Shown: positions 8,610-21,625 of the stretch, piece by piece
Layout of the letters: each line of letters opens with the position of its first letter
Position numbering within the stretch: position 1 is the stretch's first letter
Notes under the pieces: generated by a model
Told to the model about the DNA's origin: nothing
The model's input: only the letters and a program-made list of their open reading frames with translations
Database searches by the model: none
Assembly: GCA_036172665.1 (NCBI GenBank)
Contig: JAYKNF010000015.1
Coordinates: 1,488,001-1,552,000, forward strand
Direction of reading: 5' to 3'
DNA from: Prosopocoilus inquinatus
Taxonomy: Eukaryota; Arthropoda; Insecta; Coleoptera; Lucanidae
DNA: 64,000 bases
Translations under genes and position numbers: made by a program

Positions 8610-10758
8610 GCGACGGATAATCGCGTCGGTTCGATTTTTCGATCGAAGATGGCGCTGCAATGATCGGAATCGGACGCGTCGAACGTAAACCCGGGTTGTC
8701 GCGTATCAAACGAAAGGTCTCGCCGAGCGGCGACGGAAAATCGCGTCGGTTCGATTTTTCGATCGAAGATGGCGCTGCAATGATCGAAATCGGACGCGTC
8801 GAACGTAAACCCGGATTGTCGCGTATCAAACGAAAGGTCTCGCCGAGCGGCGACGGAAAATCGCGTCGGTTCGATTTTTCGATCGAAGATGGCGCTGCAA
8901 TGATCGAAACTGGACGCGTCGAACGTAAACCCGGGTTGTCGCGCATCAAACGAAAGGTCTCGCCGAGCGGCGACGGAAAATCGCGTCGGTTCGATTTTTC
9001 GATCGAAGATGGCGCTGCAATGATCAAAACTGGACGCGTCGAACGTAAACCCGGGTTGTCGCGTATCAAACGAAAGGTCTCGCCGAGCGGCGACGGAAAA
9101 TCGCGTCGCTTCGATTTTTCGATCGAAGATGGCGCTGCAATGATCGGAATCGGACGCGTCGAACGTAAACCCGGGTTGTCGCGTATCAAACGAAAGGTCT
9201 CGCCGAGCGGCGACGGAAAATCGCGTCGGTTCGATTTTTCGATCGAAGATGGCGCTGCAATGATCGAAATCGGACGCGTCGAACGTAAACCCGGATTGTC
9301 GCGTATCAAACGAAAGGTCTCGCCGAGCGGCGACGGAAAATCGCGTCGGTTCGATTTTTCGATCGAAGATGGCGCTGCAATGATCGAAACTGGACGCGTC
9401 GAACGTAAACCCGGGTTGTCGCGCATCAAACGAAAGGTCTCGCCGAGCGGCGACGGAAAATCGCGTCGGTTCGATTTTTCGATCGAAGATGGCGCTGCAA
9501 TGATCAAAACTGGACGCGTCGAACGTAAACCCGGGTTGTCGCGTATCAAACGAAAGGTCTCGCCGAGCGGCGACGGAAAATCGCGTCGCTTCGATTTTTC
9601 GATCGAAGATGGCGCTGCAATGATCGAAATCGGACGCGTCGAACGTAAACCCGGGTTGTCGCGTATCAAACGAAAGGTCTCGCCGAGCGGCGACGGAAAA
9701 TCGCGTCGGTTCGATTTTTCGATCGAAGATGGCGCTGCAATGATCGAAATCGGACGCGTCGAACGTAATCCCGGATTGTTGCGCATCAAACGAAAGGTCT
9801 CGCCGAGCGGCGACGGAAAATCGCGTCGGCTTGATTTTTCGATCGAAGATGGCGCTGCAATGATCGAAATCGAACGCGTCGAACGTAAACCCGGGTTGTC
9901 GCGGATCAAACGAAAGGTCTCGCCGAGCGGCGACGGAAAATCGCGTCGGTTCGATTTTTGATCGAAGATGGCGCTGCAATGATCGAAAGTGGACGCGTCG
10001 AACGTAAACCCGGGTTGTCGTGCATCAAACGAAAGGTCTCGCCGAGCGGCGACGGAAAATCGCTTCGGTTCGATTTTTCGATCGAAGATGGCGCTGCAAT
10101 GATCGAAATCGGACGCGTCGAACGTAAACCCGGGTTGTCGCCCATCAAACGAAAGGTCTCGCCGAGCGGCGACGGAAAATCGCGTCGGTTCGATTTTTCG
10201 ATCGAAGATGGCGCTGCAATAATCGAAATCGAACGCGTCGAACGTAAACCCGGGTTGTCGCGTATCAAACGAAAGGTCTCGCCGAGCGGCGACAGAAAAT
10301 CGCGTCGGTTTGATTTTTCGATCGAAGATGGCGCTGCAATGATCGAAATCGGACGCGTCGAACGTAAACCCGGATTGTCGCGTATCAAACGAAAGGTCTC
10401 GCCGAGCGGCGACGGAAAATCGCGTCGGTTTGATTTTTCGATCGAAGATGGCGCTGCAATGATCGAAATCGGACGCGTCGAACGTAAACCCGGATTGTCG
10501 CGTATCAAACGAAAGGTCTCGCCGAGCGGCGACGGAAAATCGCGTCGGTTCGATTTTTTGATCGAAGATGGCGCTGCAATGATCGAAACTGGACGCGTCG
10601 AACGTAAACCCGGGTTGTCGCGTATCAAACGAAAGGTCTCGCCGAGCGGCGACGGAAAATCGCGTCGCTTCGATTTTTCGATCGAAGATGGCGCTGCAAT
10701 GATCGAAATCGGACGCGTCGAACGTAAACCCGGATTATCGCCTATCAAACGAAAGGTC
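8610..10758 (+). repeat. Satellite array 4, 18 monomers
   Basis: Eighteen monomers, one of 119 bp (near 9959). Order: GI IG TG KT, GI IG TG KT, IG IG IE, then SG IG IE IG IG TG IG. It begins with the GI variant that follows every class B spacer and ends in the class A boundary monomer. It contains a tandem 480-bp unit. Duplicated at 33,312-35,460. Confidence 0.98.
8648..9607 (+). repeat. 480-bp higher-order repeat, two copies (GI IG TG KT)
   Basis: Four monomers, GI IG TG KT, occur twice in direct tandem with a 480-bp period. The two copies look identical base for base, including the C-for-G change (CGTCGCTTCG) at the end of each KT monomer. A local unequal exchange of four monomers explains it. 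The counterpart in the large duplication is at 33,350-34,309. Confidence 0.93.
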
Positions 10759-11261
10759 AAAGTCGATCGCGTCGAATTCTTTCCGACGTAGAAGAAAGTA
10801 GCTTTACGAACGTAACGTTTACCACATGGCGAGAGATATACGGGGTGATATCGAAAATGTGACACGAACGCGTGTGTAACAGTGAAAAAGTGTTTCCACT
10901 GAAAAAAAGTAAGTGTTAAAAACAACGGAAAACCTCCAAATTCCATTTCTCCGATGTTACTCCGGCAATAGGAAAAAAGGTTATAAGACGATCGCGTCGG
11001 CGGCGGCGTCGTTTTGCCGGTTAAATTCTTCACGACTTGCATTGTGCCGTCGCGTGTACGCTCGACCGAACGCGTCGAGATTTTGACGCAGCTCATTTGA
11101 ATTTGCAGCCGCGTAAAAGATGGGATCGACGAGGGTTGGTTGGCAACGAACGCGCGACACGCGCAGTAAGGAAACCTTGACACCTGACATATAATATTAT
11201 ATCTGTACGGCCAGTCGAGGGGCCGTAGCCCCGGAGATCGGTTGGGGGGGGGGGGGGTTGG
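10759..11261 (+). repeat. Spacer copy 5, class A (503 bp)
   Basis: Class A spacer with the GAACGCGCG form. AT palindrome at 11,189-11,202; G-run of 14 at 11,244-11,257. Confidence 0.96.
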
Positions 11262-12450
11262 GCGACGGATAATCGCGTCGGTTCGATTTTTCGATCGAAG
11301 ATGGCGCTGCAATGATCGAAATCGGACGCGTCGAACGTAAACCCGGGTTGTCGCGTATCAAACGAAAGGTCTCGCCGAGCGGCGACGGAAAATCGCGTCG
11401 GTTCGATTTTTCGATCGAAGATGGCGCTGCAATGATCGAAATCGGACGCGTCGAACGTAATCCCGGATTGTTGCGCATCAAACGAAAGGTCTCGCCGAGC
11501 GGCGACGGAAAATCGCGTCGGCTTGATTTTTCGATCGAAGATGGCGCTGCAATGATCGAAATCGAACGCGTCGAACGTAAACCCGGGTTGTCGCGGATCA
11601 AACGAAAGGTCTCGCCGAGCGGCGACGGAAAATCGCGTCGGTTCGATTTTTGATCGAAGATGGCGCTGCAATGATCGAAAGTGGACGCGTCGAACGTAAA
11701 CCCGGGTTGTCGTGCATCAAACGAAAGGTCTCGCCGAGCGGCGACGGAAAATCGCTTCGGTTCGATTTTTCGATCGAAGATGGCGCTGCAATGATCGAAA
11801 TCGGACGCGTCGAACGTAAACCCGGGTTGTCGCCCATCAAACGAAAGGTCTCGCCGAGCGGCGACGGAAAATCGCGTCGGTTCGATTTTTCGATCGAAGA
11901 TGGCGCTGCAATAATCGAAATCGAACGCGTCGAACGTAAACCCGGGTTGTCGCGTATCAAACGAAAGGTCTCGCCGAGCGGCGACAGAAAATCGCGTCGG
12001 TTTGATTTTTCGATCGAAGATGGCGCTGCAATGATCGAAATCGGACGCGTCGAACGTAAACCCGGATTGTCGCGTATCAAACGAAAGGTCTCGCCGAGCG
12101 GCGACGGAAAATCGCGTCGGTTTGATTTTTCGATCGAAGATGGCGCTGCAATGATCGAAATCGGACGCGTCGAACGTAAACCCGGATTGTCGCGTATCAA
12201 ACGAAAGGTCTCGCCGAGCGGCGACGGAAAATCGCGTCGGTTCGATTTTTTGATCGAAGATGGCGCTGCAATGATCGAAACTGGACGCGTCGAACGTAGA
12301 CCCGGGTTGTCGCGCATCAAACGAAAGGTCTCGCCGAGGGGCGACGGAAAATCGGGTCGGCTCGATTTTTCGATCGAAGATGGCGCTGCAATAATCGAAA
12401 TCGAACGCGTCGAACGTAAACCCGGATTGTCGCCTATCAAACGAAAGGTC
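11262..12450 (+). repeat. Satellite array 5, 10 monomers
   Basis: Ten monomers, one of 119 bp (near 11,651). Order: IG IG IE, then SG IG IE IG IG TG IE. It equals the end of array 3 with most of the interior missing, as expected for a deletion by unequal exchange. Duplicated at 35,965-37,153. Confidence 0.98.
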
Positions 12451-12959
12451 TAAATCGATCGCGTCGAATTCTTTCCGACGTAGAAGAAAGTAGCTTCACG
12501 AACGTAACGTTTACCACATGGCGAGAGATATACGGGGTGATATCGAAAATGTGACACGAACGCGTGTGTAACAGTGAAAAAGTGTTTCCACTGAAATAAA
12601 GTAAGTGTTAAAAACAACGGAAAACCTCCAAATTCCATTTCTCCGATGTTACTCTGGCAATAGGAAAAAAGGTTATAAGACGATCGCGTCGGCGGCGGCG
12701 GCGGCGTCGTTTTGCCGGTTAAATTCTTCACGATTTGCATTGTGCCGTCGCGTGTACGCTCGACCGAACGCGTCGAGATTTTGACGGAGCTCATTTGAAT
12801 TTGCCGCCGCGTAAAAGATGGGATCGACGAGGGTTGGTTGGCAACGATAGCGCGACACGCGCAGTAAGGAAACCTTGACACTTGACATATATAATATTAT
12901 ATCTGTACGGCCAGTCGAGGGGCCGTAGCCCCGGAGATCGGTTGGGGGGGGGGGGTTGG
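12451..12959 (+). repeat. Spacer copy 6, class B (509 bp)
   Basis: Class B spacer. AT palindrome at 12,889-12,902; G-run of 12 at 12,944-12,955. Confidence 0.96.
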
Positions 12960-14507
12960 GCGACGGATAATCGCGTCGGTTCGATTTTTCGATCGAAGAT
13001 GGCGCTGCAATGATCGGAATCGGACGCTTCGAACGTAAACCCGGGTTGTCGCGTATCAAACGAAAGGTCTCGCCGAGCGGCGACGGAAAATCGCGTCGGT
13101 TCGATTTTTCGATCGAAGATGGCGCTGCAATGATCGAAACTGGACGCGTCGAACGTAAACCCGGGTTGTCGCGCATCAAACGAAAGGTCTCGCCGAGCGG
13201 CGACGGAAAATCGCGTCGGTTCGATTTTTCGATCTAAGATGGCGCTGCAATGATCGAAATCGGACGCGTCGAACGTAAAATCGGATTGTCGCGTATCAAA
13301 CGAAAGGTCTCGCCGAGCGGCGACGGAAAATCGCGTCGGTTCGATTTTTGATCGAAGATGGCGCTGCAATGATCGAAACTGGACGCGTCGAACGTAAACC
13401 CGGGTTGTCGCGTATCAAACGAAAGGTCTCGCCGAGCGGCGACGGAAAATCGCGTCGGTTCGATTTTTCGATCGAAGATGGCGCTGCAATGATCGAAACT
13501 GGACGCGTCGAACGTAAACCCGGGTTGTCCCGCATCAAACGAAAGGTCTCGCCGAGCGGCGACGGAAAATCGCGTCGGTTCGATTTTTCGATCGAAGATG
13601 GCGCTGCAATGATCGAAACTGGACGCGTCGAACGTAAACCCGGGTTGTCGCGTATCAAACGAAAGGTCTCGCCGAGCGGCGACGGAAAATCGCGTCGCTT
13701 CGATTTTTCGATCGAAGATGGCGCTGCAATGATCGAAATCGGACGCGTCGAACGTAAACCCGGGTTGTCGCGTATCAAACGAAAGGTCTCGCCGAGCGGC
13801 GACGGAAAATCGCGTCGGTTCGATTTTTCGATCGAAGATGGCGCTGCAATGATCGAAATCGGACGCGTCGAACGTAATCCCGGATTGTTGCGCATCAAAC
13901 GAAAGGTCTCGCCGAGCGGCGACGGAAAATCGCGTCGGCTTGATTTTTCGATCGAAGATGGCGCTGCAATGATCGAAATCGAACGCGTCGAACGTAAACC
14001 CGGGTTGTCGCGGATCAAACGAAAGGTCTCGCCGAGCGGCGACGGAAAATCGCGTCGGTTCGATTTTTGATCGAAGATGGCGCTGCAATGATCGAAAGTG
14101 GACGCGTCGAACGTAAACCCGGGTTGTCGTGCATCAAACGAAAGGTCTCGCCGAGCGGCGACGGAAAATCGCTTCGGTTCGATTTTTCGATTGAAGATGG
14201 CGCTGCAATTATCGAAATCGGACGCGTCGAACGTAAACCCGGGTTGTCGCGTATCAAACGAAAGGTCTCGCCGAGCGGCGAAGGAAAATCGCGTCGTTTC
14301 GATTTTTTGATCGAAGATGGCGCTGCAATGATCGAAATCGGACGCGTCGAACGTAAACACGGATTGTCGCGTATCAAACGAAAGGTCTCGCCGAGCGGCG
14401 ACGGAAAATCGCGTCGGTTCGATTTTTCGATCGAAGATGGCGCTGCAATGATCGAAATCGGACGCGTCGAACGTAAACCCGGATTATCGCCTATCAAACG
14501 AAAGGTC
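12960..14507 (+). repeat. Satellite array 6, 13 monomers
   Basis: Thirteen monomers, two of 119 bp (near 13,349 and 14,068). Order: GI TG IG, then TG TG TG IG IG IE (TG replaces the usual KT), then SG IG IG IG. The first GI monomer has GGACGCTTCG, which breaks its MluI site. Array 13 (37,664-39,211) is the counterpart, but its second monomer is IG with CGCTTCGG and not TG, so a monomer-sized exchange separates the copies. Confidence 0.98.
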
Positions 14508-15010
14508 AAAGTCGATCGCGTCGAATTCTTTCCGACGTAGAAGAAAGTAGCTTTACGAACGTAACGTTTACCACATGGCGAGAGATATACGGGGTGATAT
14601 CGAAAATGTGACACGAACGCGTGTGTAACAGTGAAAAAGTGTTTCCACTGAAAAAAAGTAAGTGTTAAAAACAACGGAAAACCTCCAAATTCCATTTCTC
14701 CGATGTTACTCCGGCAATAGGAAAAAAGGTTATAAGACGATCGCGTCGGCGGCGGCGTCGTTTTGCCGGTTAAATTCTTCACGACTTGCATTGTGCCGTC
14801 GCGTGTACGCTCGACCGAACGCGTCGAGATTTTGACGCAGCTCATTTGAATTTGCAGCCGCGTAAAAGATGGGATCGACGAGGGTTGGTTGGCAACGATC
14901 GCGCGACACGCGCAGTAAGGAAACCTTGACACCTGACATATAATATTATATCTGTACGGCCAGTCGAGGGGCCGTAGCCCCGGAGATCGGTTGGGGGGGG
15001 GGGGGGTTGG
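14508..15010 (+). repeat. Spacer copy 7, class A (503 bp)
   Basis: Class A spacer, GATCGCGCG form with GAAAGTAGC. AT palindrome at 14,938-14,951; G-run of 14 at 14,993-15,006. Its duplicate, copy 14, has a G-run of 19, the largest difference between paired spacers. Confidence 0.96.
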
Positions 15011-18000
15011 GCGACGGATAATCGCGTCGGTTCGATTTTTCGATCGAAGATGGCGCTGCAATGATCGAAATCGGACGCGTCGAACGTAAACCCGGGTTGT
15101 CGCGTATCAAACGAAAGGTCTCGCCGAGCGGCGACGGAAAATCGCGTCGGTTCGATTTTTCGATCGAAGATGGCGCTGCAATGATCGAAATCGGACGCGT
15201 CGAACGTAAACCCGGATTGTCGCGTATCAAACGAAAGGTCTCGCCGAGCGGCGACGGAAAATCGCGTCGGCTTGATTTTTCGATCGAAGATGGCGCTGCA
15301 ATGATCGAAACTGCACGCGTCGAACGTAAAAACGGGTTGTCGCGCATCAAACGAAAGGTCTCGCCGAGCGGCGACGGAAAATCGCGTCGGTTCGATTTTT
15401 CGACCGAAGATGGCGCTGCAATGATCGAAATCGAACGCGTCGAACGTAAACCCGGATTGTCGCATATCAAACGAAAGGTCTCTCCGAGCGGCGACGGAAA
15501 ATCGCGTCGGTTCGATTTTTCGATCGAAGATGGCGCTGCAATGATCGAAACTGGACGCGTCGAACGTAAACCCGGGTTGTCGCGCATCAAACGAAAGGTC
15601 TCGCCGAGCGGCGACGGAAAATCGCGTCGGTTCGATTTTTCGATCTAAGATGGCGCTGCAATGATCGAAATCGGACGCGTCGAACGTAAAATCGGATTGT
15701 CGCGTATCAAACGAAAGGTCTCGCCGAGCGGCGACGGAAAATCGCGTCGGTTCGATTTTTGATCGAAGATGGCGCTGCAATGATCGAAACTGGACGCGTC
15801 GAACGTAAACCCGGGTTGTCGCGTATCAAACGAAAGGTCTCGCCGAGCGGCGACGGAAAATCGCGTCGGTTCGATTTTTCGATCGAAGATGGCGCTGCAA
15901 TGATCGAAACTGGACGCGTCGAACGTAAACCCGGGTTGTCGCGCATCAAACGAAAGGTCTCGCCGAGCGGCGACGGAAAATCGCGTCGGTTCGATTTTTC
16001 GATCGAAGATGGCGCTGCAATGATCAAAACTGGACGCGTCGAACGTAAACCCGGGTTGTCGCGTATCAAACGAAAGGTCTTGCCGAGCGGCGACGGAAAA
16101 TCGCGTCGCTTCGATTTTTCGATCGAAGATGGCGCTGCAATGATCGAAATCGGACGCGTCGAACGTAAACCCGGGTTGTCGCGTATCAAACGAAAGGTCT
16201 CGCCGAGTGGCGACGGAAAATCGCGTCGGTTCGATTTTTCGATCGAAGATGGCGCTGCAATGATCGAAATCGGACGCGTCGAACGTAATCCCGGATTGTT
16301 GCGCATCAAACGAAAGGTCTCGCCGAGCGGCGACGGAAAATCGCGTCGGCTTGATTTTTCGATCGAAGATGGCGCTGCAATGATCGAAATCGAACGCGTC
16401 GAACGTAAACCCGGGTTGTCGCGGATCAAACGAAAGGTCTCGCCGAGCGGCGACGGAAAATCGCGTCGGTTCGATTTTTGATCGAAGATGGCGCTGCAAT
16501 GATCGAAAGTGGACGCGTCGAACGTAAACCCGGGTTGTCGTGCATCAAACGAAAGGTCTCGCCGAGCGGCGACGGAAAATCGCTTCGGTTCGATTTTTCG
16601 ATCGAAGATGGCGCTGCAATGATCGAAATCGGACGCGTCGAACGTAAACCCGGATTGTCGCCCATCAAACGAAAGGTCTCGCCGAGCGGCGACGGAAAAT
16701 CGCGTCGGTTCGATTTTTCGATCGAAGATGGCGCTGCAATAATCGAAATCGAACGCGTCGAACGTAAACCCGGGTTGTCGCGTATCAAACGAAAGGTCTC
16801 GCCGAGCGGCGACAGAAAATCGCGTCGGTTTGATTTTTCGATCGAAGATGGCGCTGCAATGATCGAAATCGGACGCGTCGAACGTAAACCCGGATTGTCG
16901 CGTATCAAACGAAAGGTCTCGCCGAGCGGCGACGGAAAATCGCGTCGGTTCGATTTTTCGACCGAAGATGGCGCTGCAATGATCGAAATCGAACGCGTCG
17001 AACGTAAACCCGGATTGTCGCATATCAAACGAAAGGTCTCTCCGAGCGGCGACGGAAAATCGCGTCGGTTCGATTTTTCGATCGAAGATGGCGCTGCAAT
17101 GATCGAAATCGGACGCGTCGAACGTAAACCCGGATTGTCGCGTATCAAACGAAAGGTCTCGCCGAGCGGCGACGGAAAATCGCGTCGGTTCGATTTTTCG
17201 ATCGAAGATGGCGCTGCAATGATCGAAATCGGACGCGTCGAACGTAAACCCGGGTTGTCGCGTATCAAACGAAAGGTCTCGCCGAGCGGCGACGGAAAAT
17301 CGCGTCGGTTCGATTTTTCGACCGAAGATGGCGCTGCAATGATCGAAATCGGACGCGTCGAACGTAAAATCGGATTGTCGCGTATCAAACGAAAGGTCTC
17401 GCCGAGCGGCGACGGAAAATCGCGTCGGCTTGATTTTTCGATCGAAGATGGCGCTGCAATGATCGAAACTGCACGCGTCGAACGTAAAAACGGGTTGTCG
17501 CGCATCAAACGAAAGGTCTCGCCGAGCGGCGACGGAAAATCGCGTCGGTTCGATTTTTCGACCGAAGATGGCGCTGCAATGATCGAAATCGGACGCGTCG
17601 AACGTAAAATCGGATTGTCGCGTATCAAACGAAAGGTCTCGCCGAGCGGCGACGGAAAATCGCGTCGGTTCGATTTTTGATCGAAGATGGCGCTGCAATG
17701 ATCGAAACTGGACGCGTCGAACGTAAACCCGGGTTGTCGCGTATCAAACGAAAGGTCTCGCCGAGCGGCGACGGAAAATCGCGTCGGTTCGATTTTTCGA
17801 TCGAAGATGGCGCTGCAATGATCGAAACTGGACGCGTCGAACGTAAACCCGGGTTGTCGCGCATCAAACGAAAGGTCTCGCCGAGCGGCGACGGAAAATC
17901 GCGTCGGTTCGATTTTTCGATCGAAGATGGCGCTGCAATGATCAAAACTGGACGCGTCGAACGTAAACCCGGGTTGTCGCGTATCAAACGAAAGGTCTCG

Positions 18001-21000
18001 CCGAGCGGCGACGGAAAATCGCGTCGCTTCGATTTTTCGATCGAAGATGGCGCTGCAATGATCGAAATCGGACGCGTCGAACGTAAACCCGGGTTGTCGC
18101 GTATCAAACGAAAGGTCTCGCCGAGCGGCGACGGAAAATCGCGTCGGTTCGATTTTTCGATCGAAGATGGCGCTGCAATGATCGAAATCGGACGCGTCGA
18201 ACGTAATCCCGGATTGTTGCGCATCAAACGAAAGGTCTCGCCGAGCGGCGACGGAAAATCGCGTCGGCTTGATTTTTCGATCGAAGATGGCGCTGCAATG
18301 ATCGAAATCGAACGCGTCGAACGTAAACCCGGGTTGTCGCGGATCAAACGAAAGGTCTCGCCGAGCGGCGACGGAAAATCGCGTCGGTTCGATTTTTGAT
18401 CGAAGATGGCGCTGCAATGATCGAAAGTGGACGCGTCGAACGTAAACCCGGGTTGTCGTGCATCAAACGAAAGGTCTCGCCGAGCGGCGACGGAAAATCG
18501 CTTCGGTTCGATTTTTCGATCGAAGATGGCGCTGCAATGATCGAAATCGGACGCGTCGAACGTAAACCCGGATTGTCGCCCATCAAACGAAAGGTCTCGC
18601 CGAGCGGCGACGGAAAATCGCGTCGGTTCGATTTTTCGATCGAAGATGGCGCTGCAATAATCGAAATCGAACGCGTCGAACGTAAACCCGGGTTGTCGCG
18701 TATCAAACGAAAGGTCTCGCCGAGCGGCGACAGAAAATCGCGTCGGTTTGATTTTTCGATCGAAGATGGCGCTGCAATGATCGAAATCGGACGCGTCGAA
18801 CGTAAACCCGGATTGTCGCGTATCAAACGAAAGGTCTCGCCGAGCGGCGACGGAAAATCGCGTCGGTTCGATTTTTCGACCGAAGATGGCGCTGCAATGA
18901 TCGAAATCGAACGCGTCGAACGTAAACCCGGATTGTCGCATATCAAACGAAAGGTCTCTCCGAGCGGCGACGGAAAATCGCGTCGGTTCGATTTTTCGAT
19001 CGAAGATGGCGCTGCAATGATCGAAATCGGACGCGTCGAACGTAAACCCGGATTGTCGCGTATCAAACGAAAGGTCTCGCCGAGCGGCGACGGAAAATCG
19101 CGTCGGTTCGATTTTTCGATCGAAGATGGCGCTGCAATGATCGAAATCGGACGCGTCGAACGTAAACCCGGGTTGTCGCGTATCAAACGAAAGGTCTCGC
19201 CGAGCGGCAACGGAAAATCGCGTCGGTTCGATTTTTCGACCGAAGATGGCGCTGCAATGATCGAAATCGGACGCGTCGAACGTAAAATCGGATTGTCGCG
19301 TATCAAACGAAAGGTCTCGCCGAGCGGCGACGGAAAATCGCGTCGGCTTGATTTTTCGATCGAAGATGGCGCTGCAATGATCGAAACTGCACGCGTCGAA
19401 CGTAAAAACGGGTTGTCGCGCATCAAACGAAAGGTCTCGCCGAGCGGCGACGGAAAATCGCGTCGGTTCGATTTTTCGACCGAAGATGGCGCTGCAATGA
19501 TCGAAATCGGACGCGTCGAACGTAAAATCGGATTGTCGCGTATCAAACGAAAGGTCTCGCCGAGCGGCGACGGAAAATCGCGTCGGTTCGATTTTTGATC
19601 GAAGATGGCGCTGCAATGATCGAAACTGGACGCGTCGAACGTAAACCCGGGTTGTCGCGTATCAAACGAAAGGTCTCGCCGAGCGGCGACGGAAAATCGC
19701 GTCGGTTCGATTTTTCGATCGAAGATGGCGCTGCAATGATCGAAACTGGACGCGTCGAACGTAAACCCGGGTTGTCGCGCATCAAACGAAAGGTCTCGCC
19801 GAGCGGCGACGGAAAATCGCGTCGGTTCGATTTTTCGATCGAAGATGGCGCTGCAATGATCAAAACTGGACGCGTCGAACGTAAACCCGGGTTGTCGCGT
19901 ATCAAACGAAAGGTCTCGCCGAGCGGCGACGGAAAATCGCGTCGCTTCGATTTTTCGATCGAAGATGGCGCTGCAATGATCGAAATCGGACGCGTCGAAC
20001 GTAAACCCGGGTTGTCGCGTATCAAACGAAAGGTCTCGCCGAGCGGCGACGGAAAATCGCGTCGGTTCGATTTTTCGATCGAAGATGGCGCTGCAATGAT
20101 CGAAATCGGACGCGTCGAACGTAATCCCGGATTGTTGCGCATCAAACGAAAGGTCTCGCCGAGCGGCGACGGAAAATCGCGTCGGCTTGATTTTTCGATC
20201 GAAGATGGCGCTGCAATGATCGAAATCGAACGCGTCGAACGTAAACCCGGGTTGTCGCGGATCAAACGAAAGGTCTCGCCGAGCGGCGACGGAAAATCGC
20301 GTCGGTTCGATTTTTGATCGAAGATGGCGCTGCAATGATCGAAAGTGGACGCGTCGAACGTAAACCCGGGTTGTCGTGCATCAAACGAAAGGTCTCGCCG
20401 AGCGGCGACGGAAAATCGCTTCGGTTCGATTTTTCGATCGAAGATGGCGCTGCAATGATCGAAATCGGACGCGTCGAACGTAAACCCGGGTTGTCGCCCA
20501 TCAAACGAAAGGTCTCGCCGAGCGGCGACGGAAAATCGCGTCGGTTCGATTTTTCGATCGAAGATGGCGCTGCAATAATCGAAATCGAACGCGTCGAATG
20601 TAAACCCGGGTTGTCGCGTATCAAACGAAAGGTCTCGCCGAGCGGCGACAGAAAATCGCGTCGGTTTGATTTTTCGATCGAAGATGGCGCTGCAATGATC
20701 GAAATCGGACGCGTCGAACGTAAACCCGGATTGTCGCGTATCAAACGAAAGGTCTCGCCGAGCGGCGACGGAAAATCGCGTCGGTTTGATTTTTCGATCG
20801 AAGATGGCGCTGCAATGATCGAAATCGGACGCGTCGAACGTAAACCCGGATTGTCGCGTATCAAACGAAAGGTCTCGCCGAGCGGCGACGGAAAATCGCG
20901 TCGGTTCGATTTTTTGATCGAAGATGGCGCTACAATGATCGAAACTGGACGCGTCGAACGTAGACCCGGGTTGTCGCGCATCAAACGAAAGGTCTCGCCG

Positions 21001-21114
21001 AGGGGCGACGGAAAATCGGGTCGGCTCGATTTTTCGATCGAAGATGGCGCTGCAATAATCGAAATCGAACGCGTCGAACGTAAACCCGGATTGTCGCCTA
21101 TCAAACGAAAGGTC
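15011..21114 (+). repeat. Satellite array 7, 51 monomers
   Basis: Fifty-one monomers, six of 119 bp (near 15,760, 16,479, 17,678, 18,397, 19,596 and 20,315). Order: IG IG TA IE TG IG, then a 16-monomer unit twice, then TG TG KT IG IG IE SG IG IE IG IG TG IE. Duplicated at 39,720-45,823 with identical monomer count and rare single-base differences, such as AA for GA at 19,209. Confidence 0.98.
15759..20786 (+). repeat. 1,918-bp higher-order repeat, 2.6 copies
   Basis: A 16-monomer unit (TG TG KT IG IG IE SG IG IE IG IE IG IG IG TA IG) with two 119-bp members gives a period of 1,918 bp. Copies start at 15,759, 17,677 and 19,595. The third follows the unit to about 20,786, where the array switches to the class B end module. 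Private single-base changes (16,081, 16,208 and 19,209) separate the copies. Confidence 0.95.
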
Positions 21115-21625
21115 TAAATCGATCGCGTCGAATTCTTTCCGACGTAGAAGAAAGTAGCTTCACGAACGTAACGTTTACCACATGGCGAGAGATATACGGG
21201 GTGATATCGAAAATGTGACACGAACGCGTGTGTAACAGTGAAAAAGTGTTTCCACTGAAATAAAGTAAGTGTTAAAAACAACGGAAAACCTCCAAATTCC
21301 ATTTCTCCGATGTTACTCTGGCAATAGGAAAAAAGGTTATAAGACGATCGCGTCGGCGGCGGCGGCGGCGTCGTTTTGCCGGTTAAATTCTTCACGATTT
21401 GCATTGTGCCGTCGCGTGTACGCTCGACCGAACGCGTCGAGATTTTGACGGAGCTCATTTGAATTTGCCGCCGCGTAAAAGATGGGATCGACGAGGGTTG
21501 GTTGGCAACGATAGCGCGACACGCGCAGTAAGGAAACCTTGACACTTGACATATATAATATTATATCTGTACGGCCAGTCGAGGGGCCGTAGCCCCGGAG
21601 ATCGGTTGGGGGGGGGGGGGGGGGG
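21115..21625 (+). repeat. Spacer copy 8, class B, G-run fused to array (511 bp)
   Basis: Class B spacer. AT palindrome at 21,553-21,566. The G-run of 19 at 21,608-21,626 runs straight into CGAC. The TT that normally interrupts it before GGG is missing, so the last G is also the first base of the array. Only this copy and its duplicate, copy 15, have this form. Confidence 0.95.
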
